DNA of 11,975 nt from an uncultured Aeromonadales bacterium (GTDB lineage: Bacteria > Pseudomonadota > Gammaproteobacteria > Enterobacterales > Succinivibrionaceae). Each line of letters begins with the position of its first letter. Position 1 is the stretch's first letter. The DNA lies in contig CADBNP010000027.1 of the NCBI GenBank assembly GCA_902796095.1, positions 1 through 11,975 of the forward strand, given 5' to 3'. The notes beneath the pieces are model-generated. The model was not told the DNA's origin. It did not search any database and saw only the letters and a program-made list of their open reading frames with translations. The position numbers were made by a program, and so were the translations under genes. Of the stretch, positions 6,028 through 11,975 are shown piece after piece.

Positions 6028-7290
6028 TTATCCTGCATAGACAGGGAACTGACGGCATAGTTCAACAACTTTAACCTTAATATCAGCAATCAGTTTCTCA
6101 TTGGTGTGATCATCAAGAATATCACAGATCCATCCGGCAAGCAGAACCGCCTGCTCTTCCTTCATTCCGCGACGGGTAATTGAAGGAGTACCGATACGCA
6201 AACCAGACGTAACAAACGGAGAACGAGGATCATTAGGTACTGAATTCTTGTTTACAGTGATGTTTGCTCTTCCCAGAGCTGCATCAGCATCCTTGCCTGA
6301 AAGTTCTCTGTCAATCAGATCCACAAGGAAAAGATGATTATGGGTGCCGCCTGATACAATCTTGTAGCCGCGTTCAATGAACACCTTAACCATTGCCTTG
6401 GCATTTGCGAGCACCTGCTCCATCATCTGCTTGAATTCAGGCTCCATAGCTTCTTTGAAGGCTACAGCCTTGGCAGCAATCACATGCATCAGAGGACCTC
6501 CCTGACCGCAAGGGAATATTGCCGAATTAAGTTTCTTGTGAAGTTCAGGATCATCAACAGAAGTAAGAATCAGACCGCCTCTCGGACCGGCAAGAGTCTT
6601 ATGGGTTGTTGTAGTTACAACGTGAGCAAAAGGCACTGGATTAGGATAAACACCTGCTGCAACCAGACCGGCAACATGAGCCATGTCAACAAAAAGGAAT
6701 GCTCCTACAGAGTCTGCAATCTCACGCATTCTCTTCCAGTCAACAACTCCTGAATAGGCTGAAAAACCTGCTACAATTACCTTCGGCTTGCATTCATTTG
6801 CCAGTTTCTGCACTTCATCGTAGTCTATCATCCCCTCGCTGTTCACTCCGTACTGTACAGAGTTGTAGAACTTACCGGAAAAACTGACTTTTGCACCGTG
6901 TGTGAGGTGACCGCCATGGGCAAGACTCATACCCATAATAGTATCTCCCGGCTGAGCCAAAGCGGCGTATACGGCAGCATTTGCCTGTGAACCTGAATGC
7001 GGCTGAACATTCGCATAAACAGCACCGAAGAGTTTCTTTGCACGCTCTATGGCAAGAGTCTCAATTTTATCTACAAACTCGCATCCGCCGTAATATCTCT
7101 TTCCCGGATATCCTTCAGCATATTTATTTGTCAATTGTGACCCCTGAGCCTGCATAACTCTAGGAGATGCATAATTTTCTGATGCTATCAGTTCAATGTG
7201 TTCCTGCTGACGCGTATCCTCACCGCAAATGGCATCGAAAAGTTCTTTATCAAAAGATTCAATGCACATTTCTTTCTTGTTCATGACCAT
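6028..7290 (-). CDS. glyA: Serine hydroxymethyltransferase
   Basis: GlyA is the pyridoxal-phosphate enzyme that interconverts serine and glycine while loading a one-carbon unit onto tetrahydrofolate. The 420 residues are full length (E. coli 417). Recognisable segments are [20 protein letters not shown] from 32, [18 protein letters not shown] from 54, [13 protein letters not shown] from 96, and the PLP lysine Lys231 in [28 protein letters not shown] lies near the C-terminus. The ATG at 7290 has GGAG 10 nt upstream; the ATG two codons later would be too far from it, so the longer start is preferred. It is monocistronic or co-transcribed by read-through into nrdR-ribD-slyX. A good promoter lies just upstream, giving a leader of about 20 nt. 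Confidence 0.97.
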   Translation of the reverse strand: MVMNKKEMCIESFDKELFDAICGEDTRQQEHIELIASENYASPRVMQAQGSQLTNKYAEGYPGKRYYGGCEFVDKIETLAIERAKKLFGAVYANVQPHSGSQANAAVYAALAQPGDTIMGMSLAHGGHLTHGAKVSFSGKFYNSVQYGVNSEGMIDYDEVQKLANECKPKVIVAGFSAYSGVVDWKRMREIADSVGAFLFVDMAHVAGLVAAGVYPNPVPFAHVVTTTTHKTLAGPRGGLILTSVDDPELHKKLNSAIFPCGQGGPLMHVIAAKAVAFKEAMEPEFKQMMEQVLANAKAMVKVFIERGYKIVSGGTHNHLFLVDLIDRELSGKDADAALGRANITVNKNSVPNDPRSPFVTSGLRIGTPSITRRGMKEEQAVLLAGWICDILDDHTNEKLIADIKVKVVELCRQFPVYAG

Positions 7291-7318
7291 GAAATTGGTA
7301 CTCCAGTAAATAAGACGA

Positions 7319-7348
7319 ATTATACTTTTATTTTATCAAAAATGTGAC
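7319..7348 (-). promoter_or_regulatory. Candidate glyA promoter
   Basis: On the minus strand a perfect TATAAT occupies 7324 down to 7319. GTCACA (7348 down to 7343, 4 of 6 to the consensus) lies upstream with an 18-nt spacer. Transcription would begin near 7312, about 22 nt before the glyA ATG, and the short leader contains the GGAG ribosome-binding site. Confidence 0.65.
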
Positions 7349-7481
7349 TTTCAGTACAATTAAGACCCGCTGAATCATTGAAAATCCTTTGCATGTAATT
7401 TATGGATTTCAAAATAAGAAAGTCGGACCGTGCCGTTAACTGACGAATATATTTTGATCAACAGTAAATATTCAATGTCTC

Positions 7482-7495
7482 AAAAAACGTTTTTT
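7482..7495. promoter_or_regulatory. Perfect 14-bp palindrome, possible operator
   Basis: AAAAAACGTTTTTT is fully self-complementary. Its centre AAACGTTT resembles the core of a PurR operator, and PurR controls glyA in E. coli. However, it lacks the outer G and C positions of that consensus and lies about 130 nt upstream of the glyA -35. The regulatory role is a guess. Confidence 0.25.
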
Positions 7496-7626
7496 ATAAA
7501 CCTGCAAAAGTTCTGTCATTAAGCGAAATCATCAAAAAAATCACAAAAAAGAGTAAAAATTTGAAGTAAAACAGTTAAAAACTCACAGTTAGATAAAAAA
7601 CACTATAAAAACACAGTTTTTGTTCT

Positions 7627-7632
7627 TATAAT
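7627..7632 (+). promoter_or_regulatory. Probable -10 box for aroQ-accB-accC
   Basis: A perfect TATAAT lies 40 nt upstream of the aroQ ATG, predicting a start near 7639. No recognisable -35 is present at 16-18 nt. An alternative pair is CTCACA at 7582-7587 and TATAAA at 7604-7609 with a 16-nt spacer. The A-tract run just upstream could compensate for a poor -35 as an UP element or by curvature. Confidence 0.4.
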
Positions 7633-7672
7633 TATGAATCGTTATCGATAGGATTTCAGACAGGTGGTTGTT

Positions 7673-8125
7673 ATGGGTGATAAGAATGTAAAAAGCATAC
7701 TTGTGCTCAATGGTCCGAATCTTAATCTCCTGGGTAAACGAGAGCCTCATATATACGGTTCTTCTACACTGAAAGATATCGAAAATAATCTTCATGGAAT
7801 TGCAGACGAGCTTGGTGCTGAACTGGAATTCAGGCAAAGCAACATGGAAGGAGAAATCGTCGAGCTCATTCATGCAGCAATGGGAAAAAAGGACTTTATA
7901 ATAATCAATCCCGGTGCCTATACCCACACGAGCGTTGCCATAAGAGATGCTCTGCTTGGTGTCAGCATTCCCTTCATCGAAATACACATATCAAACATCC
8001 ACGCACGTGAAGAGTTCCGCAGACACTCTTATCTTTCTGATGTAGCCGTAGGTGTTGTTTGCGGTTTCGGAATCAATGGCTACGAATACGCTCTGCGTCA
8101 TGCAGTGCATCTTTTAAACACCTGA
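7673..8125 (+). CDS. aroQ: Type II 3-dehydroquinate dehydratase
   Basis: AroQ dehydrates 3-dehydroquinate to 3-dehydroshikimate in the shikimate pathway. Type II enzymes are small flavodoxin-like proteins that form dodecamers. The 150-residue protein has the family blocks in order: [18 protein letters not shown] at 12-29 with the catalytic tyrosine at 28 and the flexible-lid arginine at 23, [12 protein letters not shown] from 56, and [17 protein letters not shown] at 78-94. Then comes [20 protein letters not shown] at 100-119 with the catalytic histidine region. The ATG at 7673 is chosen because AGGTGG lies 5 nt upstream; a GTG at 7664 would add three residues but overlaps this site. The order aroQ-accB-accC is common in gammaproteobacteria outside the enterics. 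Confidence 0.95.
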   Translation: MGDKNVKSILVLNGPNLNLLGKREPHIYGSSTLKDIENNLHGIADELGAELEFRQSNMEGEIVELIHAAMGKKDFIIINPGAYTHTSVAIRDALLGVSIPFIEIHISNIHAREEFRRHSYLSDVAVGVVCGFGINGYEYALRHAVHLLNT

Positions 8126-8316
8126 CAGATTAAAGACAAAGTGCAGATTTTTTAATCTTCTGTGCTTTATCCAAGTTATCCCGTGAAGAGCCACGCGGTG
8201 ATGATCTTTAAGATCTGATTTATTTAATTTGGTCTTTTTACAAGAAAACGCGTTACAAAAGTAACAATGGTTCAATTAGGATCTACAAATAGTATTTATT
8301 TTGCAAGGGTAATCTC
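8126..8316 (+). other. Structured aroQ-accB intergenic segment
   Basis: This 191-nt gap contains a long imperfect hairpin at 8138-8168: AAAGTGC and GTGCTTT outer arms with two G-U pairs, and AGATT / AATCT inner arms with a TTTT loop. It also holds the inverted repeat GATCTTTAAGATC at 8203-8215 and the inverted repeat GTTAC-AAAA-GTAAC at 8252-8265. The first hairpin has no U-tract, so it is not a typical terminator. No strong accB promoter was found. The accB ribosome-binding site AAGGG is at 8305-8309. The repeats are candidates for an operator or leader control of accBC, but nothing identifies the regulator. Confidence 0.5.
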
Positions 8317-8802
8317 ATGAATATTGATATCCGTCAGATAAAAAAACTGATCGAAGTAGTGGAAGAATCAACAATCAATGAAATCGAAATTGTAAACGGT
8401 GAAGAAACTATACGAGTTCGTCGCAATGTGCATGAGGTTGCGTATCAGCCACAGCCTGTTTCCACCGTGTACACAGCCCCAATGGTTCAGCAGGCTCCTC
8501 AGGCTGTAGCAGCAGCTGCGGTACCTGCAGCGCCACAGGCTCAGACTCCAAAGACTGAAGCCGAATCAGGACACAAACTGCTTTCTCCTATGGTTGGAAC
8601 TTTCTACAGATCATCCGGTCCTGATGCCAAGCCTTTTGTAGAAGAAGGTCAGTCTGTAAAGATCGGTGATCCTCTCTGCATCGTTGAAGCCATGAAGATG
8701 ATGAATCAGATAACTTCCGACAAGGACGGCGTAATCAAGAAGATACTTGTTCAAAACGGAGAAGCTGTTGAGTTTGAACAGCCATTATTTATCATCGAAT
8801 AA
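8317..8802 (+). CDS. accB: Biotin carboxyl carrier protein of acetyl-CoA carboxylase
   Basis: AccB carries the biotin that is carboxylated by AccC and then passes the carboxyl to acetyl-CoA through AccA/AccD, the first committed step of fatty acid synthesis. The 161-residue protein has an N-terminal helical part (1-36, [15 protein letters not shown]). A flexible linker rich in Ala, Pro and Gln spans about 41-82. The biotinyl domain occupies 88-161. The biotin-accepting lysine is Lys127 in the EAMKMMN motif. The protruding thumb characteristic of bacterial BCCP is present as [16 protein letters not shown] (97-111). AAGGG 7 nt upstream supports the start. accC begins 11 nt after the stop, and its ribosome-binding site overlaps the accB stop codon. 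Confidence 0.97.
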   Translation: MNIDIRQIKKLIEVVEESTINEIEIVNGEETIRVRRNVHEVAYQPQPVSTVYTAPMVQQAPQAVAAAAVPAAPQAQTPKTEAESGHKLLSPMVGTFYRSSGPDAKPFVEEGQSVKIGDPLCIVEAMKMMNQITSDKDGVIKKILVQNGEAVEFEQPLFIIE

Positions 8803-8813
8803 GGATCCCGCCT

Positions 8814-10157
8814 ATGTTGAAAAAAGTATTGATTGCAAACCGCGGTGAAATAGCTCTGAGAATTCTTCGTGCATGTAAGGAAATGGGCATAAAGACAGTT
8901 GCTATCCATTCCACCGCTGATCGCAATTTGAAACATGTTATGCTGGCGGATGAGACCGTGTGTATCGGCAAACCTGCTCCGAAAGATTCATATCTGAATG
9001 TTCCTGCCATCATTGCCGCAGCCGAGGTTACAGGAGCCGACGCCATACATCCTGGATACGGTTTTCTGTCTGAGAATGCAGATTTCGCGGAAATGGTTGA
9101 AAGATCCGGATTTATCTTCATTGGACCGAAGGCTCAGACTATTCGCCAGATGGGAGACAAGGTTTCCGCGATAAAGGCTATGAAGGCTGCAGGTGTTCCA
9201 ACAGTTCCAGGTTCCGACGGTCCGGTAAGCGATGATATCGAAAAGAACAAAATCATAGCATCCCGCATTGGTTACCCTATCATTATAAAGGCATCCGGAG
9301 GCGGTGGCGGACGCGGAATGCACGTTGTATACAAAGAGTCTGAACTTGAAAATGCCATTGCAATAGCCAGAACCGAAGCAGGACAGTTCTTCAACAATGA
9401 CACTGTCTACATGGAGAAGTTCCTTGAACATCCACGGCATATTGAATTCCAGATTTTATCTGATGGTCAGGGGCATTCTGTATATCTGGGTGAAAGAGAC
9501 TGCTCTATGCAGCGGCGCAACCAGAAAGTAATAGAGGAGGCTCCTGCCCCATTCATTACAGAAAAGGAAAGAGAATTTATAGGAAGCCGATGCTGTAAGG
9601 CCTGCAACGAGGTTGGATATATCGGAGCCGGAACATTTGAATTTCTGTATGAAAACAAGCAGTTCTATTTCATAGAAATGAATACCAGAGTTCAAGTTGA
9701 ACATCCGGTTTCCGAAGCTATTACCGGAATAGATATAGTCAAGCAGCAGTTGCTTGTTGCCGGTGGCACCCCTCTTACCATAACTCAGGATGATATACAT
9801 ATAACCGGACATGCAATGGAATGCCGTATAAACGCGGAAGATCCTGCTACATTCATTCCTTCACCAGGAAGAATTGAAAGATTGCACGTTCCTGGCGGTT
9901 TAGGTGTACGTTGGGACTCTCATGTCTATGAAGGATACGTTGTTCCTCCATACTATGACTCAATGATAGGCAAGCTCATCTGTCATGCAGAAAACCGCAA
10001 CAATGTTATAGCCAGAATGAGACAGGCGCTTGATGAACTGGTTGTTGAAGGAATAAAGACCAATATTCCTCTTCACAAGGAACTGATGAACGATTCAACA
10101 TTCGTTAACGGCGGAGAGAACATTCATTATCTTGGTCAGAAGTTAAGCGCAAAATAA
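8814..10157 (+). CDS. accC: Biotin carboxylase subunit of acetyl-CoA carboxylase
   Basis: AccC uses ATP and bicarbonate to carboxylate biotin on AccB. The 447 residues match the usual 445-450. The N-terminal domain starts [15 protein letters not shown], followed by the ATP-grasp domain. Catalytic and ligand residues fall at the same numbers as in E. coli: Lys116, Lys159, the glycine loop GGGGGRGM at 162-169, Glu276, Glu288, Asn290 and Arg292 ([11 protein letters not shown]). The C-terminal domain includes [12 protein letters not shown] and the [10 protein letters not shown] segment. AAGGA at 8801-8805, 8 nt before the ATG, overlaps the accB stop and suggests balanced translation of the two subunits. 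An intrinsic terminator follows 21 nt after the stop, so this ends the operon. Confidence 0.98.
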   Translation: MLKKVLIANRGEIALRILRACKEMGIKTVAIHSTADRNLKHVMLADETVCIGKPAPKDSYLNVPAIIAAAEVTGADAIHPGYGFLSENADFAEMVERSGFIFIGPKAQTIRQMGDKVSAIKAMKAAGVPTVPGSDGPVSDDIEKNKIIASRIGYPIIIKASGGGGGRGMHVVYKESELENAIAIARTEAGQFFNNDTVYMEKFLEHPRHIEFQILSDGQGHSVYLGERDCSMQRRNQKVIEEAPAPFITEKEREFIGSRCCKACNEVGYIGAGTFEFLYENKQFYFIEMNTRVQVEHPVSEAITGIDIVKQQLLVAGGTPLTITQDDIHITGHAMECRINAEDPATFIPSPGRIERLHVPGGLGVRWDSHVYEGYVVPPYYDSMIGKLICHAENRNNVIARMRQALDELVVEGIKTNIPLHKELMNDSTFVNGGENIHYLGQKLSAK

Positions 10158-10178
10158 TCATAAACAAATACTGAACAC

Positions 10179-10218
10179 AAAGCCTTCATTCTACTATTCA
10201 GATGAGGGCTTTTTCTTT
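10179..10218 (+). terminator. Intrinsic terminator after accC
   Basis: AAAGCCTTCAT at 10179-10189 pairs with ATGAGGGCTTT at 10202-10212 over 11 bp with one T-G wobble and a 12-nt loop. A run of T residues (TTTTTCTTT) follows. It lies 21 nt beyond the accC stop and just before the xerD start, so xerD needs its own promoter. Confidence 0.93.
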
Positions 10219-10241
10219 ATGATAATTGCACATTCAATCGA

Positions 10242-10247
10242 TATATT
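10242..10247 (+). promoter_or_regulatory. Possible -10 box for xerD
   Basis: TATATT (5 of 6 to the consensus) ends 8 nt before the xerD ATG, so transcription would begin at or next to the start codon. No matching -35 is visible at 16-18 nt. A promoter between the accC terminator and xerD is otherwise hard to place, because only about 37 nt are available. Confidence 0.3.
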
Positions 10248-10255
10248 CTCATGAT

Positions 10256-11161
10256 ATGACTAACGCAGAAATTATAGAAAATTTTCTTATTTATCTGACA
10301 CTGGAAAAGAAACTCAGTTCAAATTCCAACTACAGTTATAAAGAAGATATCCTGCTGTTCAACGATTTCTTAAGAGAGACAGTTCCGGAAGATCCTGGCA
10401 GTCTGCTCAGTTTCCAGAAAGAGCAAATCGAAAACTTTTTAGCCAGCAGATCTGAACAGAATTACAAGGCTAGTTCAAACCAGCGAATGCTGTCATGTCT
10501 TAGAACATTTATAAAATACTGTCATATTGAGCATCTGAGAAGCGACAACCCACTTGTTGCCATTTCATCTCCAAAAAAGGAAGAAACACTGCCGGAATAT
10601 CTGACGGAAAACGAAGTTCAGTCACTCCTTGAAGCCCCTAATACAGCCGATCCCATGGAACTCAGAGACAAGGCAATGATAGAACTTATGTATGCTTCAG
10701 GACTGCGCGTATCTGAACTTATCAACCTGACAGTGAACGACATAAGCATGGAAGAAAACATAATCAGAGTGATAGGAAAGGGAAATAAGGAAAGGCTTGT
10801 TCCCTTCGCTGATATAACGGGTAAGTGGCTTAATGAATATTTAACAAAGGTGAGAAACCTGATCCAGGATCCTTCTGAGTATCTTTTTTTATCCAAAAAA
10901 AAGGGGGCAATGACCAGACAGGCCTTCTGGTACAGAATAAAAGAATACGCACTCAGAATAGGAATTAACAAAAACATCCATCCGCATACTTTGCGGCATT
11001 CCTTTGCAACACATTTGCTTAACCATGGTGCCACCATATTTGATGTACAGCTCATGCTTGGACATGCCTGTGTGGACACAACGCAAATTTATACACACAT
11101 AGCAAATCAAAAACTCAAAAATTTACACCAGGAATTCCATCCAAGAGCAAAACTGAAATAA
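10256..11161 (+). CDS. xerD: Site-specific tyrosine recombinase XerD
   Basis: XerD works with XerC at the dif site, under FtsK control, to resolve chromosome dimers before division. The 301-residue protein has the SAM-like core-binding domain (about 1-105) and the catalytic domain (about 112-295). All six active-site residues are present: Arg151 (SGLRVSEL), Lys175 (GKGNKER), His244, Arg247 (HPHTLRHSF), His270 (LGHACVDTT) and Tyr279 (TQIYTH). The last four share E. coli XerD numbering. XerD rather than XerC is indicated by YKASSNQRMLS, by MTRQAFWYRIKEYA and by an end at HPRA plus a few residues. The ATG at 10256 gives the normal length; a TTG at 10226 would add ten unlikely residues. There is no Shine-Dalgarno sequence. 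Its separate position after accC and its housekeeping motifs argue against an integron or phage integrase. Confidence 0.93.
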   Translation: MTNAEIIENFLIYLTLEKKLSSNSNYSYKEDILLFNDFLRETVPEDPGSLLSFQKEQIENFLASRSEQNYKASSNQRMLSCLRTFIKYCHIEHLRSDNPLVAISSPKKEETLPEYLTENEVQSLLEAPNTADPMELRDKAMIELMYASGLRVSELINLTVNDISMEENIIRVIGKGNKERLVPFADITGKWLNEYLTKVRNLIQDPSEYLFLSKKKGAMTRQAFWYRIKEYALRIGINKNIHPHTLRHSFATHLLNHGATIFDVQLMLGHACVDTTQIYTHIANQKLKNLHQEFHPRAKLK

Positions 11162-11185
11162 CATGCAAACTCAAATTTATTTTTA

Positions 11186-11234
11186 CCTTGCCACATTGCA
11201 CGGCAAAGATGAAAGAAAACCATAATTGGCAAGG
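11186..11234. repeat. Inverted repeat downstream of xerD
   Basis: CCTTGCCA at 11186-11193 is the exact complement of TGGCAAGG at 11227-11234. A third partial copy, GGCAAAG at 11202-11208, can compete for the left arm through a TTGCC / GGCAA pairing. There is no U-tract on either side, so it is not a standard intrinsic terminator. It may be a processed 3' structure of the xerD mRNA. The remaining gap to the lipoprotein gene holds only the terminator at 11302-11325. Confidence 0.45.
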
Positions 11235-11296
11235 CATAAAATTTAGAGTAACAAGATGGAAACCACAATTTAAGTTTAAAATCTGTATGATAAGAA

Positions 11297-11325
11297 TAAG
11301 AAAAGGTCGCAAAACCGCGACCTTT
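11297..11325 (-). terminator. Intrinsic terminator of the lipoprotein gene, possibly bidirectional
   Basis: AAAGGTCGC at 11302-11310 and GCGACCTTT at 11317-11325 form a perfect 9-bp stem with a 6-nt loop. Read on the minus strand it is followed by a T-rich tail (TCTTATTCTTA), 29 nt after the lipoprotein stop. On the plus strand the tail is TTTAATGTTC, weaker, but it may also end xerD transcripts. Confidence 0.85.
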
Positions 11326-11354
11326 AATGTTCAATTTACTATACTAAAAAACTC

Positions 11355-11834
11355 TTACTCTGCTTCTTTTACATAAGTAATCAGTTTATCGCCCTGCTTC
11401 TCAAGATAGAAATCATACTTGCCATCAGCAGGTGGAGTTACCTTAACTTCCTCAAACTTTGAATTTGGATTCAGAACAATTGGCTCTCCGCCCCACTCAT
11501 AAACACCAGGAGCTGAGGATGAATCATAACCCATATTTGTACCTGGAGTCCAAGCACTGTCAGCAAACTTAAACTTGTAAGGAGCGTAATCAACCTTTAA
11601 TTCAGCAGTTGCTTTCCACTTGTTGTCATCAACTTTCTTAACCAGAAATTCTGGAAGTGGAGCCCACTCAGGATCAGAAATTTCACCACGAAGGAAAATT
11701 GGTTTACCAAAAACGTCAGCAGCACCTTCACCAGATGCAGCAGCAGCACCACTTGAAGAACCACCATCTGAAGCACAACCAGCAAAACCAAATGAACCAG
11801 CAAATAATGCAGCTAAGATAACTTTCTTAAACAT
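11355..11834 (-). CDS. Secreted lipoprotein with a starch-binding-like (pullulanase X25-like) beta-sandwich domain
   Basis: The 159-residue product starts with a lipoprotein signal peptide: MFKK, a hydrophobic segment (ILAALFAGSFGFA), then Cys20 in the lipobox FAGC. Ala at +2 fits outer-membrane sorting. A low-complexity Ser/Gly/Ala linker (about 22-40) leads to one domain (about 44-155). It contains KPIFLRGEIS, APYKFKFADSAWTPGTNMGY and ADGKYDFYLEKQGDKLITYV. This pattern resembles the small beta-sandwich modules attached to pullulanases and other alpha-glucan enzymes; the likeness is by eye and the ligand is inferred. No enzyme domain is attached. The ATG at 11834 has AAGGG 9 nt upstream; an in-frame ATG at 11876 would put 14 extra residues before the signal peptide and is disfavoured. 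No neighbour suggests a pathway. Confidence 0.8.
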   Translation of the reverse strand: MFKKVILAALFAGSFGFAGCASDGGSSSGAAAASGEGAADVFGKPIFLRGEISDPEWAPLPEFLVKKVDDNKWKATAELKVDYAPYKFKFADSAWTPGTNMGYDSSSAPGVYEWGGEPIVLNPNSKFEEVKVTPPADGKYDFYLEKQGDKLITYVKEAE

Positions 11835-11897
11835 CGAAATTAACCCTTTTAACAAAAAAAATGCACTAAGCACCAATCACCTGTATTAAATCATAAT

Positions 11898-11926
11898 CTA
11901 ATATTTCAATCTGATAGTTCTGTCAC
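11898..11926 (-). promoter_or_regulatory. Candidate lipoprotein gene promoter
   Basis: On the minus strand GTGACA (11926-11921, 5 of 6 to the -35 consensus) and TATTAG (11903-11898, 4 of 6) are separated by 17 nt. The -35 overlaps TTGTGA, a half of a CRP-like site whose other half (TATCA) is poor. Other -10 choices nearby, such as TATGAT at 11895-11890, are possible, so the exact position is uncertain. Confidence 0.35.
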
Positions 11927-11975
11927 AATTCAATATCAAGTTAAGTTGCCTGCATCATTTACAAACAATATAAGA

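Larger units (their letters stand above)
7291..7672. other. A+T-rich divergent intergenic region between glyA and aroQ
   Basis: This gap of about 380 nt separates the divergent glyA and aroQ genes and holds no convincing protein or RNA gene. From left to right it holds the glyA promoter (7319-7348) and an unstructured stretch to about 7480. Next come the 14-bp palindrome AAAAAACGTTTTTT at 7482-7495 and phased A-tracts at 7534-7611. A small A+T hairpin follows (AAAAAC 7607-7612 with GTTTTT 7616-7621). The aroQ -10-like TATAAT is at 7627-7632 and the ribosome-binding site AGGTGG at 7662-7667. Confidence 0.7.

Noticed and set aside
7589..7987. Minus-strand open frame over the aroQ start
   Set aside because: It lies mostly opposite the well-supported aroQ gene, its residues match no family I know, and its start-proximal part is just the complement of aroQ codons.
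8167..8181. Two TTATCC repeats resembling DnaA boxes
   Set aside because: Each fails the last two positions of the 9-nt box, and there is no A+T-rich unwinding cluster or dnaA-type neighbour to suggest an origin.
8241..8270. GTTAC-AAAA-GTAAC as a BirA operator
   Set aside because: BirA sites have TTGTAAAC-type half sites about 15 nt apart; this repeat has a 4-nt spacer and different half sites.
10226..10255. TTG start for xerD giving ten extra residues
   Set aside because: It lies right after the accC terminator, has no ribosome-binding site, and the added residues do not resemble XerD N-termini.
10256..11161. The tyrosine recombinase as a sign of an integron, phage or other mobile element
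   Set aside because: Length, motifs and C-terminal end are those of housekeeping XerD, and there are no cargo genes, attachment-site duplications or terminal repeats nearby.
11835..11876. Upstream ATG adding 14 residues to the lipoprotein
   Set aside because: It would bury the charged start of the signal peptide, and the AAGGG site fits the downstream ATG at 11834.
1..11975. A hidden novel system such as defence, toxin-antitoxin or retron
   Set aside because: Every large stretch is accounted for by conserved housekeeping genes and short intergenic regions; no unusual gene pair, repeat array or structured RNA beyond the FMN riboswitch and local hairpins was seen.

Overview
This window looks like ordinary chromosomal DNA of a gammaproteobacterium, with moderate-to-low GC and A+T-rich gaps. 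The evidence is a SlyX protein ending in the conserved PPPHY tail, the gene order aroQ-accB-accC, AccC and XerD whose catalytic residues fall at the same numbers as in E. coli, and a RibBX-type riboflavin protein. A host-associated, starch-using lineage such as Succinivibrionaceae is a guess, resting mainly on the starch-binding-like lipoprotein at the right edge. No mobile element, CRISPR array, tRNA or rRNA gene was seen.

Layout. (1) 1-230: an open frame of unknown identity enters from the left. (2) 194-4146, plus strand: a promoter, an FMN riboswitch with two downstream hairpins, then ribE, ribBX, ribH, nusB and thiL. This makes most of the riboflavin pathway plus a transcription antitermination factor and thiamine monophosphate kinase. 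A second promoter with an extended -10 lies before ribH. (3) 4143-7290, minus strand: glyA, a hairpin terminator or attenuator, nrdR, ribD and slyX, tightly packed. It meets thiL tail to tail with a 4-nt overlap. (4) 7291-7672: an A+T-rich divergent intergenic region holding the glyA promoter, a run of helically phased A-tracts, a 14-bp palindrome and a probable aroQ -10. (5) 7673-10218, plus strand: aroQ, a 191-nt structured gap, accB and accC, closed by a strong intrinsic terminator. (6) 10256-11161, plus strand: xerD, with no visible Shine-Dalgarno sequence. (7) 11302-11834, minus strand: a secreted lipoprotein with a starch-binding-like domain and its own terminator.

How the genes work together. 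RibD, RibBX, RibH and RibE together convert the GTP-derived pyrimidine and ribulose 5-phosphate to riboflavin. RibBX has lost the zinc cysteines of GTP cyclohydrolase II, so a separate ribA must lie elsewhere. The FMN riboswitch can govern ribE-ribBX, while ribD (minus strand) and probably ribH-nusB-thiL (internal promoter) escape it in part. AccB and AccC form the biotin carboxylase half of acetyl-CoA carboxylase. I found no clearly undescribed system. The most interesting points are the degenerate RibBX domain, the riboswitch platform, the curved-DNA candidate, the possibly leaderless xerD and the orphan lipoprotein.
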